The notes beneath the pieces were generated by a model, which worked only from the letters and a program-made list of their open reading frames with translations, was not told the DNA's origin and did not search any database. A DNA stretch of 64,000 nt from assembly GCF_016772475.1 (NCBI RefSeq), contig NZ_CP068595.1, forward strand, positions 7,068,001-7,132,000. Reading direction: 5' to 3'. Below are positions 44,526 to 52,653 of the stretch, one piece after another. Source of the stretch: Paenibacillus sonchi. GTDB taxonomy: Bacteria > Bacillota > Bacilli > Paenibacillales > Paenibacillaceae. The translations under genes and the position numbers were made by a program. Position 1 is the first letter of the stretch. Every line of letters starts with the position of its first letter.

Positions 44526-45941
44526 TCATCCCCGCGATAGAGGAAACTCAAAATACCGCTCAGCGTTATGATAGCAAATGTCCTGAACGATGCTTCCCAG
44601 AAAAGCCAAATCCCTCGGCGCATCGCCGCTGGCAACCCAGCCGCCGATCAGATTGCATAGAATCCGCCGGAAATATTCATGCCGGGTATAGGACAGGAAG
44701 GAACGGGAATCTGTAAGCATCCCTACAAAACAGCTGAGCAGGCCCAGATTCGACAAAGACGTTAATTGCTTGATCATCCCGTCCTTCTGGTCGTTGTACC
44801 ACCAGCCGGAGCCGAACTGGATTTTGCCCTTGATGCCGCCGCCCTGAAAAGAACCCGCCATCGCAGCCAGCACATCATTCTGCACCGCATTCAGATTATA
44901 CAGGATCGTCCTCGGAAGCTCTCCGGTCCGCTCCAGCCCGTCGAGCAGCTTGTATAAGCTGTCCGCATAGCTGTTATCCCCGATGGTATCAAAGCCGGTA
45001 TCCGGACCCAGCTCGCGGAACATCCGTGAATTCGGATTGCGGATCGCTCCGATATGAAGCTGCATGGCCCAACCGTGGGCAGCATATTTGCGCCCCATGG
45101 CCAGAAGCAACGCTGTCTGGTACTGGTCGGATTCCAGACGGCTCAGGATTCTCCCGCTCAGGCGTTTGCTGAAAATGTCTTCCAGCACAGAAGGCGCTGC
45201 CTCCGCATAGGGAAAATGCGAGAACCCGTGGTCGGAGACTTTGCAGCCGTGCTTGTCAAAATATTCAATCCGCTCCAGCAGGGCGCGTTCCATCAGCGCA
45301 TAGGACGTGATGGCATAACCGGCAGCTTGTTCCAGACTGCGGACATAATCCGGGAAAGACTCCGCTTCAATCTGCATTGCTTTATCCGGTCTGAACGTTG
45401 GAGTAACTCCGGTTTGGAACCCCGGTTGCCCGGCGATTTGTCCATGGTAGCGGAGATCATCGGCGGGATCATCCGTGGTACAGATCCATTTCACATTGGA
45501 CCGGGTAATCAGCCCTTGCGCTGTGAAGCCGTCCTGGGCAATCAGCGAATTGCAGTGATCATAAATCCGCCGCCAATTCTGCGGGCTGAGCTGCTCCTCT
45601 ACGCCAAAATAGGCTTTCAGCTCCAGCGCGGACCAATGGTACAGCGGGTTGCCGACCGTATAGGGCAGCACCTCGCTCCACTTGGCGAACTTCTCTTCAT
45701 CCGGAGCATTGCCGGTAATATATTTCTCTTCGACGCCGAACGTTCTCAGCGCCCGCCATTTATAGTGGTCTCCGCCCAGCCACACCTCGGTGATGCTGCC
45801 AAAGCGCTTGTTCTCGGCAATCGCCCCCGGGTCAAGGTGGCAATGATAATCGATAATGGGCAAAGCTTCGGCATACTCATGGTAGAGCACCCGCGCTTCT
45901 TCCGTCTGCAGCAGAAAATCCTCATGAATAAAAGCCTTCAT
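44526..45941 (-). CDS. uxaC: Glucuronate isomerase
   Basis: 471 residues, the usual length. N-terminal LPIIDYHCHLDPGAI carries the metal-binding HxH of the amidohydrolase-like fold, with WLGGDHYKWRALRTFGV and ICTTDDPADDLRYH following. It interconverts D-glucuronate and D-fructuronate (also galacturonate and tagaturonate). It is third in uxuA-uxuB-uxaC, in an operon that takes glucuronate, for example from glucuronoxylan side chains, to 2-keto-3-deoxygluconate. GGGAG precedes the ATG. Confidence 0.95.
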   Translation of the reverse strand: MKAFIHEDFLLQTEEARVLYHEYAEALPIIDYHCHLDPGAIAENKRFGSITEVWLGGDHYKWRALRTFGVEEKYITGNAPDEEKFAKWSEVLPYTVGNPLYHWSALELKAYFGVEEQLSPQNWRRIYDHCNSLIAQDGFTAQGLITRSNVKWICTTDDPADDLRYHGQIAGQPGFQTGVTPTFRPDKAMQIEAESFPDYVRSLEQAAGYAITSYALMERALLERIEYFDKHGCKVSDHGFSHFPYAEAAPSVLEDIFSKRLSGRILSRLESDQYQTALLLAMGRKYAAHGWAMQLHIGAIRNPNSRMFRELGPDTGFDTIGDNSYADSLYKLLDGLERTGELPRTILYNLNAVQNDVLAAMAGSFQGGGIKGKIQFGSGWWYNDQKDGMIKQLTSLSNLGLLSCFVGMLTDSRSFLSYTRHEYFRRILCNLIGGWVASGDAPRDLAFLGSIVQDICYHNAERYFEFPLSRG

Positions 45942-45981
45942 CGCTATACTCCCTTCCCTACTTCTGATACTGCTTCAGGTA

Positions 45982-47592
45982 CTACTTCAAATACTTCTCC
46001 AAGGTTCTCCGCACGGCTCCCGGTCCTGCCAGCATTTCCAGGAACATCCCCTCAATCTTGCTTCCGAGGCCAATCTCATACAGCGGAACGCCAAAAAGCT
46101 GCTCATCTTCAAGAATCGGGCGCACACTGGCGTTCCGGTCGCCGAGGGCAACCCCTTGCAGATGTCCCTGCAGCGTTTCCAGCAGCGGGTCAGGACTCAG
46201 CGTGAAGGCTTCTCCTTCATCATTCACGCCAAGCAGATAGCGGCACCAGACCGCAATGGCCAGCGGGATCGCCGTCAGCTGCGCCGGATCAAGCTCCTCC
46301 CGGCGGATATACGATTTAATCGTTTCTCCGAACCGGATGCCCACCTTCTGTGAGGTGTCGGTGGCGATCCGCTGCGGCGTATCCGGAATGAACGGATTGG
46401 CGAAGCGCTCCGTCAGCACTTCATCCAGAAACTGCTTCGGACTGAGGATGCCGGGGTCCACTACAACAGGCAGACCTTCCTTATACCCGATAATCTCCAC
46501 GAATCTCCGCAGAGTATCGTCCTTCATTTCATCCGCAATCAGGGTATAGCCGAGCAGACAGCCGGATACGGCAAGCGCCGTATGCAGCGGGTTGAGGCAT
46601 GTCGTAACCTTCATCGTCTCCACATTGTTGACCGTATCCCGGTCGGTGAAGATAATGCCCGCTTCCTCAAGCAGAGGCCGGCCGTTCGTGAACTTGTCTT
46701 CGATGACCAGGTATTCACTGATTTCCGCGTTAACGAAGGGTGCGGTATAGGTATTTTTGGAGGTAATGATCACATCCATACCGCCAATCCCCTGCTCCAG
46801 CAGTGCCGCCTGGACCGTTTCCGAAGGGCGCGGCGTGATTTTGTCGATCATCGACAGCGGGAAGGCAATCAGCTGCTCATTCTCCAGATAGGCTACGAAA
46901 CCTTCTTCAACCAGACCTCTGGCCGTCCATTCCTTGGCAATCGTCACGACGCCCTTCTTCAGCTTGTCGCCGTTATGGGAACAGTTATCCATGCTGACGA
47001 AGGTCATCGGGAAGGCGCCTTTCAGATAACGCTTGTATGCAAGAGAAGCGACGATGCTCATGGCATGAACCGGCTGCTCCGGTCCGCCTTCGATATCCTT
47101 TTCCACAATGCCAAGGTACTTCCCGTTAGGCCCCGTCAGCGAATATCCCTTCTCCGTAATAGTGAAGCTCGCCATTTGCAGACTGGGGTTCTCGAACACT
47201 TCCGTCAGGCGGCGGTCATCTGCTTCACGGCTTTTGTCCGCAGTAATTCCCTCGACGATGCTGTTTACGATTCTTTTCTGAAAATCGCCGCGTGCATTCA
47301 TCAACACCAGCAGGGTCAGATTATCATACGGCTTGTAGACCTTGTCGATCATCTCGAAATCAAAGGTTTCCGCCGCGATGATGCCTGTAGCCCCTTTGCC
47401 GCTGTCCAGCAGCTTCTGATGGGCATTGGCTACGAATCCCCGAAAAATATTGCCCGCCCCGAAATGAATCCATTCCGGCTTCTGCTGTGTATTCTTCGCC
47501 ACCTGCTCATAATCGAACTGCGGCAGTTCTACTCCCGCTGCGGTCCAGGCTGCTTGTTCCCGTTGGATACTGCTTCTGGTCAAGCGCAGCAT
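45982..47592 (-). CDS. uxuB: Fructuronate reductase (mannonate oxidoreductase)
   Basis: 536 residues, long-chain mannitol dehydrogenase family. N-terminal Rossmann region WIHFGAGNIFRGFVAN; catalytic region with NNVETMKVTTCLNPLHTALA (Lys, Asn and His of the family). It reduces D-fructuronate to D-mannonate with NADH. A tagaturonate reductase (UxaB) is in the same family, but the adjoining uxuA, starting immediately upstream, favours UxuB. Confidence 0.9.
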   Translation of the reverse strand: MLRLTRSSIQREQAAWTAAGVELPQFDYEQVAKNTQQKPEWIHFGAGNIFRGFVANAHQKLLDSGKGATGIIAAETFDFEMIDKVYKPYDNLTLLVLMNARGDFQKRIVNSIVEGITADKSREADDRRLTEVFENPSLQMASFTITEKGYSLTGPNGKYLGIVEKDIEGGPEQPVHAMSIVASLAYKRYLKGAFPMTFVSMDNCSHNGDKLKKGVVTIAKEWTARGLVEEGFVAYLENEQLIAFPLSMIDKITPRPSETVQAALLEQGIGGMDVIITSKNTYTAPFVNAEISEYLVIEDKFTNGRPLLEEAGIIFTDRDTVNNVETMKVTTCLNPLHTALAVSGCLLGYTLIADEMKDDTLRRFVEIIGYKEGLPVVVDPGILSPKQFLDEVLTERFANPFIPDTPQRIATDTSQKVGIRFGETIKSYIRREELDPAQLTAIPLAIAVWCRYLLGVNDEGEAFTLSPDPLLETLQGHLQGVALGDRNASVRPILEDEQLFGVPLYEIGLGSKIEGMFLEMLAGPGAVRRTLEKYLK

Positions 47593-48669
47593 TTATTTCG
47601 CCCCCTTGACATTGTCCAGGCTGTCCCAGACGCCAAGCAAATACATGATGCCGAGCGCCCGGTCATAGAGTCCGTAGCCCGGACGGCAGTTTTTCTCTTC
47701 GCCCCAGAGGTGGCGTCCATGGTCAGGCCGTACATAACCGGTATACCCGTTCTCATGATATGCCTTCACAACCTCTGCCACATCGACACTGCCGTCACGT
47801 CCGCGGTGCGAGACCTCAATGAAATCCCCGTTCTCAAACACCTTCACATTGCGGATATGGGCAAAATAAATACGGTCATGGAACTCGCGGATCATGGCCG
47901 GCAGATCGTTCTCCGGATTGGAACCCAGTGACCCCGTGCAAAAAGTAAGGCCATTGTACGGGCTGTCTACGGCGTCAAGCATACGGCGGATCGTATCGCG
48001 GCTGCGGATAATGCGCGGCAGGCCAAAGATCGGCCAGGCCGGATCGTCAGGATGAATGGCCATCTTGATGTCCACTTCCTCGCAGACCGGAATAATACGC
48101 TCCAGGAAATATTTGAGGTTCTCGAACAGCTTTTCTTCAGTCACATCGGCATAGGCTGCGAACAGCTCATCCAGCTTCGCAAGGCGCTCCGGCTCCCAGC
48201 CCGGCATGGTGAACTGCCCCGCTCCCTTCAAGATCCGGTCCACCATCTCACGCGGATTATCGGTAATGGCAGCCTTTTCATAAAAGAGGGCATTTGAACC
48301 GTCCGGCAGTTCTTTGTACAGTTCGGTACGCGTCCAGTCGAACACCGGCATGAAATTGTAGCAGATAACCTTCACGCCAACCTTCGCCAGTTTACGGATG
48401 GTGTCGATATAAATATCGATATATTTATCACGGGTCGGCAGGCCGATTTTGATATCATCATGAACGTTGACGCTCTCCACCACTGCTGTGCTGAAGCCCT
48501 TGCTGGTGATTTGATCCGCCACTTCCTGGATCCGTTCCATTTCCCACACTTCACCGGCTACCTTCTCATGCAAAGACCAGACAATACCCATAACCCCCGG
48601 AATCTGCCGGATATGGTCAAGCGTAATATTGTCATTGCCTTCACCATACCATCTCCACGTCATGTTCAT
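47593..48669 (-). CDS. uxuA: Mannonate dehydratase
   Basis: 358 residues. TIM-barrel dehydratase with MTWRWYGEGNDNITLDHIRQIPGV at the start (written here as key start positions 3-26), IAIHPDDPAWPIFGLPRI-type metal site (MAIHPDDPAW), FCTGSLGS and FAHIRNVK. It converts D-mannonate to 2-keto-3-deoxy-D-gluconate. It is the first gene of the uxu operon; AGGAGGG lies 7 bases before the ATG, and the promoter and palindromic operator lie upstream. Confidence 0.95.
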   Translation of the reverse strand: MNMTWRWYGEGNDNITLDHIRQIPGVMGIVWSLHEKVAGEVWEMERIQEVADQITSKGFSTAVVESVNVHDDIKIGLPTRDKYIDIYIDTIRKLAKVGVKVICYNFMPVFDWTRTELYKELPDGSNALFYEKAAITDNPREMVDRILKGAGQFTMPGWEPERLAKLDELFAAYADVTEEKLFENLKYFLERIIPVCEEVDIKMAIHPDDPAWPIFGLPRIIRSRDTIRRMLDAVDSPYNGLTFCTGSLGSNPENDLPAMIREFHDRIYFAHIRNVKVFENGDFIEVSHRGRDGSVDVAEVVKAYHENGYTGYVRPDHGRHLWGEEKNCRPGYGLYDRALGIMYLLGVWDSLDNVKGAK

Positions 48670-48704
48670 CGATAAACCCTCCTATGATTGTCATCCTCAT
48701 AATC

Positions 48705-48722
48705 AATCTTGTATACAAGATT
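48705..48722. promoter_or_regulatory. UxuR-type operator at the uxuA promoter
   Basis: Perfect 18-bp palindrome AATCTTGTATACAAGATT. Its centre TTGTATACAA fits the FadR-subfamily GntR consensus TNGTNNNACNA. It lies just downstream of the uxuA -10 box, at the transcription start region, as expected for a repressor. Confidence 0.75.
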
Positions 48723-48728
48723 TTCTTG

Positions 48729-48757
48729 ATCATAGAATAAGAATCCCCCGATGTCAA
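48729..48757 (-). promoter_or_regulatory. Promoter of the uxu operon
   Basis: Minus strand -35 TTGACA (48752-48757), 17-base spacer, -10 TATGAT (48729-48734). Confidence 0.8.
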
Positions 48758-48890
48758 TACAATAAAATAAACAGTTTTCATGAGCATGTCCGCTACACCA
48801 GCCTCATTATTTTGATAAATATTTTTATTACCGCCAAAGATCATGTATACTAGTCATATCTGTCAATATCTACGGAAAGCAGGAAGAGAA

Positions 48891-49540
48891 ATGTCGATCA
48901 AAGCTGAAATTATGAATACACTGAAGCATGAAATCCTTACCTTGTCCTTGAAGCCAGGCACCATTCTGAGCGAAACCGCCCTGTCTGAACGCTTTCAGAT
49001 TTCGCGGACGCCGCTGCGTGATGTGCTGAAACAGCTGGCTCTGGAATCCTATACCGATATCTATCCGAAAAAGGGAATATCGTCTCCTATATTGATCTTG
49101 AATCCGTTGAACAAATTACATATCTGCGCAGCACATTGGAAAAAGAGATCCTGAAGGATCTCTCTTCACAGCTTTTGCTCACCGGGGTGCACGAGCTTAA
49201 GGACATTCTGGAACGGCAGAAGGAAGCCATCGGGCACAATGATATCGATTCCTTTCTCAATCAGGATGACGCGTTTCACCGGGCCTTGTACCGGCTTGCC
49301 GGACGGGAATTTCTGTGGAATCTGATTCAGCAGTCCAATGTGCATTACCTCCGGTACCGCAGGCTGCACATGCTGAAAACAGAGAAGCTCGCGGGAATCT
49401 GGAAGGAGCATCAATCCCTGCTGGAGCTGATGGTGCATAAGGAAACCGCAAAGATCGGCCCGCTGATCCACCACCATCTCCGGGAAGATATCCATTCGCT
49501 GGATTTTCAGGAGAATTTCTCGGAGTATCTGAAGAAATAA
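48891..49540 (+). pseudogene. uxuR: FadR-type GntR regulator of uxu genes, frame broken at AAAAAGGG
   Basis: From ATG 48891 (AGGAAG upstream) the winged helix reads MSIKAEIMNTLKHEI, LKPGTILSETALSERF and ISRTPLRDVLKQLALE, then the frame is lost at 49068-49075. The next frame gives VSYIDLESVEQITYLRSTLEKEIL and the FCD helical domain (DIDSFLNQDDAFHRALYRLAG; HHHLREDIHSL) to a TAA at 49540. One added base gives about 216 residues. It is divergent from uxuA; the 18-bp palindrome between them is its likely operator and glucuronate- or fructuronate-type acids its likely effectors. Confidence 0.82.
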
Positions 49541-49578
49541 GCATTCTGCTTTTTAAAATAATGCACCGCCAAGCGCAT

Positions 49579-49612
49579 AGAAAAAAGCTTTCTGCTTGAG
49601 AAAGCTTTGAAA
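49579..49612. terminator. Hairpin after uxuR
   Basis: AAAGCTTTCT, loop GCTTG, AGAAAGCTTT: 10-bp stem, with A6 before it and no T-run on the plus strand. The T-run is on the minus strand, so it terminates that direction better. Confidence 0.5.
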
Positions 49613-49846
49613 TATTGCGTGATAAAACGCATTGTAATATACTGCAAAATTATGGTAAATTTAGGATGAATAAGATTTCACATTTGTAACCAATAAGCTA
49701 CTAATTAGCTGTACCAAATCTCTCGCAATAATAGTAAAGTATATGCTGATAAGGAAATTATACCCTTAAGATGCGAGCGTATATCGGTATAATGTACAAG
49801 TCAATATTTTACAGTTAAATACTTATGCTAGGAGGGATTTCAACTT
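49613..49846. other. AT-rich intergenic stretch with a promoter-like site
   Basis: No gene seen. A TATAAT (49788-49793) with TTAAGA 16 bases upstream is a plausible promoter for the 102-residue protein gene. Nothing else was recognised. Confidence 0.4.
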
Positions 49847-50155
49847 ATGATTATCTATGAAGACGAGCTGGCTCCCCATACTTTCCTTTTACTGCAACAG
49901 CTGCTTCCTGTTCATGTACAGCGGCATATCGTAGATGTTCTTGAATCGAATTCAACCTCTCATTTTTACTGTAAAGTTGAGCATCATGCACCCAATGTAA
50001 ATGTTTTTCTGATTGAACATAACCCCGGGGAGTCATATACAACATGCCATTGCTATGCCTATGACCAGATCGGAGAAGATTATCTGTACAACAACATGGC
50101 TGTAGAACATGTTCAAGCCGTTGCTGAGTTTATTTCACGGCTTAATCTCCTTTAG
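49847..50155 (+). CDS. Hypothetical 102-residue protein
   Basis: ATG 49847 with AGGAGGG 9 bases upstream. An acidic, soluble-looking protein with no signal or membrane segment (EDELAPHTFLLLQQLLPVHV, NVFLIEHNPGESYTTCHC, HVQAVAEFISRLNLL). No family recognised. Its 3' end overlaps the convergent ribbon-helix-helix gene by 14 bases. Confidence 0.6.
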   Translation: MIIYEDELAPHTFLLLQQLLPVHVQRHIVDVLESNSTSHFYCKVEHHAPNVNVFLIEHNPGESYTTCHCYAYDQIGEDYLYNNMAVEHVQAVAEFISRLNLL

Positions 50156-50315
50156 CAGCTTCTATTTCTTTCTTGATGCGTTCGTATTCTTCTTCAATCG
50201 CTTTGGAGAGCAGTTCGGTTGCCGTCATATTCAGCTTTTTAGCGGCTTCAGCCAATTCTTTTTTTATGTAGGCCGGTACATCATAATGAAACTTCACCTT
50301 ATTCCCGTACGCCAA
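50142..50315 (-). CDS. Small ribbon-helix-helix-like protein (57 residues)
   Basis: TTG start at 50315 with AGGAGG 8 bases upstream. The sequence VKFHYDVPAYIKKELAEAAK then LNMTATELLSKAIEEEYERI has the strand-helix-turn-helix layout of Arc/CopG-type antitoxins or DNA-binding proteins. It aligns over its length with the C-terminal part of the protein encoded just upstream (50328-50693). The two genes are 12 bases apart, so they are co-transcribed. Confidence 0.6.
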   Translation of the reverse strand: MAYGNKVKFHYDVPAYIKKELAEAAKKLNMTATELLSKAIEEEYERIKKEIEAAKGD

Positions 50316-50327
50316 TGCAAGTTCCTC

Positions 50328-50693
50328 CTATCCCATGACTTCTTGATATTTCTTTTCAATAATCCGGATCAGCAGCTGGGTGGCCGACACATCTTGTAAA
50401 GCTGCCGCTTCGATCAACTTCTCCTTAATCTCGGGCTGAAATTCATAAGGCAACTTCAATTTAGGTTCAACCATCCGGCCATCTAGTGTTTTTTCAGCAT
50501 CTATGGCAAGCTCCAGCAAAGTTTGAAACGAAGATTCACTAGTGGCCTCTCTTCCGTACTTTGGCAACACACGCACCAGATATTGCTTTAGGGCTTTTTG
50601 ATTCTCTTCCGTTATTTCGATACTCAAACTTTCCCCCACAAGCTTAAGCTCACAATCAACGCTGTAGCCGAACAAGTTAATCGAGTATTTCAT
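50328..50693 (-). CDS. Ribbon-helix-helix-like protein with an extra N-terminal domain
   Basis: 121 residues from ATG 50693, with AAAGGAGG 6 bases upstream. The N-terminal 75 residues (YSINLFGYSVDCELKLVGE onward) have no recognised relatives. The C-terminal 42 residues (LPYEFQPEIKEKLIEAAALQ, SATQLLIRIIEKKYQEV) match the 57-residue protein encoded next. A promoter with operator-like sequence shared with the divergent YvrJ-like gene suggests autoregulation. Confidence 0.62.
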   Translation of the reverse strand: MKYSINLFGYSVDCELKLVGESLSIEITEENQKALKQYLVRVLPKYGREATSESSFQTLLELAIDAEKTLDGRMVEPKLKLPYEFQPEIKEKLIEAAALQDVSATQLLIRIIEKKYQEVMG

Positions 50694-50722
50694 ATTCAGC
50701 CTCCTTTTGTTATCTTTTGCTA

Positions 50723-50750
50723 TTATATAGCGATTCGTTACGTTGCACAA
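50723..50750 (-). promoter_or_regulatory. Promoter/operator of the ribbon-helix-helix pair
   Basis: Minus strand: TTGTGC, 17-base spacer, TATAAT. The spacer carries ACGTAACGAATCGC, directly abutting TATATAAT. A close relative of this block precedes the divergent gene at 50833. Confidence 0.55.
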
Positions 50751-50832
50751 TATTTATTCCATGTTTTGAGCTGTTTTCTGCCTTTTTTGATTATAATGCA
50801 CATAAGTTCAACAGAATGGTGAAAAATGTATT

Positions 50833-50866
50833 TTGTATATAGCGTTACGCAACGTTATATAATATA
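50833..50866 (+). promoter_or_regulatory. Promoter/operator of the YvrJ-like gene
   Basis: TTGTAT, then a palindrome with arms TATATAGCGTT and AACGTTATATA around ACGC (one mismatch), running into a TATAAT-rich -10. From the -10 backwards it aligns with the opposing promoter at most positions (CGT.ACG.A.CG.TATATAAT), pointing to one shared regulator. Confidence 0.55.
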
Positions 50867-50902
50867 ATATAGGCATAAACCTATTGAAAGGATGAGCAAA
50901 TT

Positions 50903-51130
50903 ATGGATCTGCAATCACTTGTACAGTTAGTCGGCAACGTTGGATTTCCAATTGCCTTGTCCATCATTCTTCTCCAAACGATTCTGGTTACATTCAACCG
51001 GCAAGTGGAAGGGCTAGAGAAGCGGTTATCCCAGCTTGAGAAAACAATGAATATGCTGGTCAAAACATTCCATCAGTCTGCCTTACGTGTCCCCCCACAA
51101 GGACAAAATAAGGAGGAGAGCAAACACTGA
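50903..51130 (+). CDS. YvrJ-like small membrane protein
   Basis: 75 residues. One membrane helix, VGFPIALSIILLQTILVTF, preceded by LVQLVGN and followed by an amphipathic coiled coil (EGLEKRLSQLEKTMNMLVKTF). This layout, with a GFPI motif, is that of YvrJ-family and BhlA/UviB holin-like peptides. AAAGGATG precedes the ATG. It is divergent from the ribbon-helix-helix pair and may be a membrane-active effector that they repress; this role is inferred. Confidence 0.65.
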   Translation: MDLQSLVQLVGNVGFPIALSIILLQTILVTFNRQVEGLEKRLSQLEKTMNMLVKTFHQSALRVPPQGQNKEESKH

Positions 51131-51202
51131 CTATATTTATTAATCATTCATGTCAACATTGAAAAAATCAACCCTTCTTAAGACGCGCTTGCCGCTGGAT
51201 AA

Positions 51203-51258
51203 TCAAAAAAACAGGACCGCGGATCGAAAGTCTTTCCTTTCAACCCGCAGTCCTGTAT
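51203..51258 (-). terminator. Terminator of the second frl-like operon
   Basis: On the minus strand ACAGGACTGCGGGTTGAAAG folds onto CTTTCGATCCGCGGTCCTGT and is followed by T7. It lies 44 bases past the cupin-like stop codon. Confidence 0.88.
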
Positions 51259-51301
51259 ACATTACTCATGCAAAATGAAGATAGGCCTCCCCTTGAATAC
51301 T

Positions 51302-51715
51302 TTACAGCTTCAAGATTTTACGCGCTCTTTCCTTAACACCGGCCAGCTCGGATTCAGACATTTCGCAATAGCTGCTGTTGTCTTCCGTGGTATTGGCATG
51401 CTGTACATACGCAAGCTTGGTGTCTTTTTGGACAATGGTATAGAACCAGGTGTTCTTCGGAACATTGTAGACCTTGCCGATTTCCATCTCGATCAGATCA
51501 ATATCGAACTGGTCCTTCTTCCGGTCCGCCACCAGGAGTATGGCTTTTCCGTTGATCAGAATGAACTGTTCGTCGGTCTCCAGGTGGACCTCCAGACGGT
51601 GGATTCCGTCAATGTCGTTATCCGGTTTCCAGTTCTTGATGCACACGAGCCATTCGTCGTTTTTATAAACGCATTGGATGCCTATGCCGTCATATGCATA
51701 AATGTCAGCTTTCAT
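51302..51715 (-). CDS. Cupin-like small protein of the second frl-like operon
   Basis: 137 residues from ATG 51715 (AGAGGG 7 bases upstream). The pattern IHRLEVHLETDEQFILINGKAILL, then IEMEIGKVYNVPKNTWFYTI, looks like the two half-motifs of a cupin barrel, with the usual EQF and proline-turn region but few metal-ligand histidines. No closer family recognised. Last gene of the operon; a role in binding or isomerising the sugar is possible. Confidence 0.65.
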   Translation of the reverse strand: MKADIYAYDGIGIQCVYKNDEWLVCIKNWKPDNDIDGIHRLEVHLETDEQFILINGKAILLVADRKKDQFDIDLIEMEIGKVYNVPKNTWFYTIVQKDTKLAYVQHANTTEDNSSYCEMSESELAGVKERARKILKL

Positions 51716-51767
51716 CGCAAATCCCTCTTCCTCAGCTATTGCTGCAGATAATATTAACTTCGTCCAT

Positions 51768-52598
51768 TTATCCCAGGTGCTTCTGGAACCAGGCCAGCGA
51801 ATCGCGCATTGCTTTCTCCGGGTCCAGCACATATCTCCGGTCCAGCAGCTCAAGGCCTAAATACCCCTTATACCCGCTGTCATTCAGCGCCTGCAGTGCT
51901 TCTTCCAGCGGCAGCCTGCCTTCGCCGGGCACCAGATGTCCTCCGGGGTTGCCGTCTACAAAGTGCACGTACCCCAGGTTACCGCCGAGTTCTCTGATAA
52001 AGTCGTGAATCGTATCTTTTCCTGTAACCGCCATGACATCCGTATCCGCCAGCCCCTTCAGATTCGGACTCCCTACCTCTTTAATCATTCGTGAGATATG
52101 CTCGGCGCTGTTAAATACATGGGTAGAATATGAGGTGAACGCTTCCACAGGTAAAATGATGCCTTCTTTTTCTGCGGTTTTGCAGATCTCGCCAAGCGAT
52201 TCCCTGCACCATTTCCACATTTCCGACTCATCTTCATCCAGATAGGCAAGTCCTGTAGTCACCAGCATCTGGTCACACTCCATAAGAGCGGCCACTTCAA
52301 TATGCCGGCAGAAAAATTCCACGCTTTTCTTACGGTACACCGGGTCCGGATGACTGATACTGATCGGGTAGACACTCTGTTCGGGGGTAAGGCAAATGAC
52401 TTTGAGCCCCCGGTCTTTTATTTTGCGCTTCAGGTGCTGAACATCCTGCGGGGTGTAATAATCCAGGTGGAAATGAGGACCCGACGCCCACAGCTCAATA
52501 TTTTCGAATCCGAGCCGGGCGGCCGAATCCAGAAAATAATCCAGTGAATAGCGTTTGTAATGAAAGTTAGCAGCGGCAACTTGATTAAGCTGTATCAT
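51768..52598 (-). CDS. frlC: FrlC-like sugar-amine epimerase (xylose isomerase-like TIM barrel)
   Basis: 276 residues, the same length as E. coli FrlC. TIM-barrel epimerase with FENIELWASGPHFHLDYY near the start, a metal-binding set formed by Glu in ILPVEAFTSY, Asp in LADTD, His in YVHFVDGNPGGH and Glu in YLGLELLDRRY. FrlC interconverts fructoselysine and psicoselysine. Its place between the Dcu-type transporter and the cupin-like gene supports action on an Amadori compound or its C3 epimer. Confidence 0.85.
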   Translation of the reverse strand: MIQLNQVAAANFHYKRYSLDYFLDSAARLGFENIELWASGPHFHLDYYTPQDVQHLKRKIKDRGLKVICLTPEQSVYPISISHPDPVYRKKSVEFFCRHIEVAALMECDQMLVTTGLAYLDEDESEMWKWCRESLGEICKTAEKEGIILPVEAFTSYSTHVFNSAEHISRMIKEVGSPNLKGLADTDVMAVTGKDTIHDFIRELGGNLGYVHFVDGNPGGHLVPGEGRLPLEEALQALNDSGYKGYLGLELLDRRYVLDPEKAMRDSLAWFQKHLG

Positions 52599-52653
52599 AA
52601 TAATCTTCTTCCTCCCTTGTTATCCTTCATATCATCCATACTTCTACGCACAC

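Noticed and set aside
50109..50399. 96-codon plus-strand frame
   Set aside because: It is antisense to the two ribbon-helix-helix genes, both of which have strong ribosome sites and mutual similarity.
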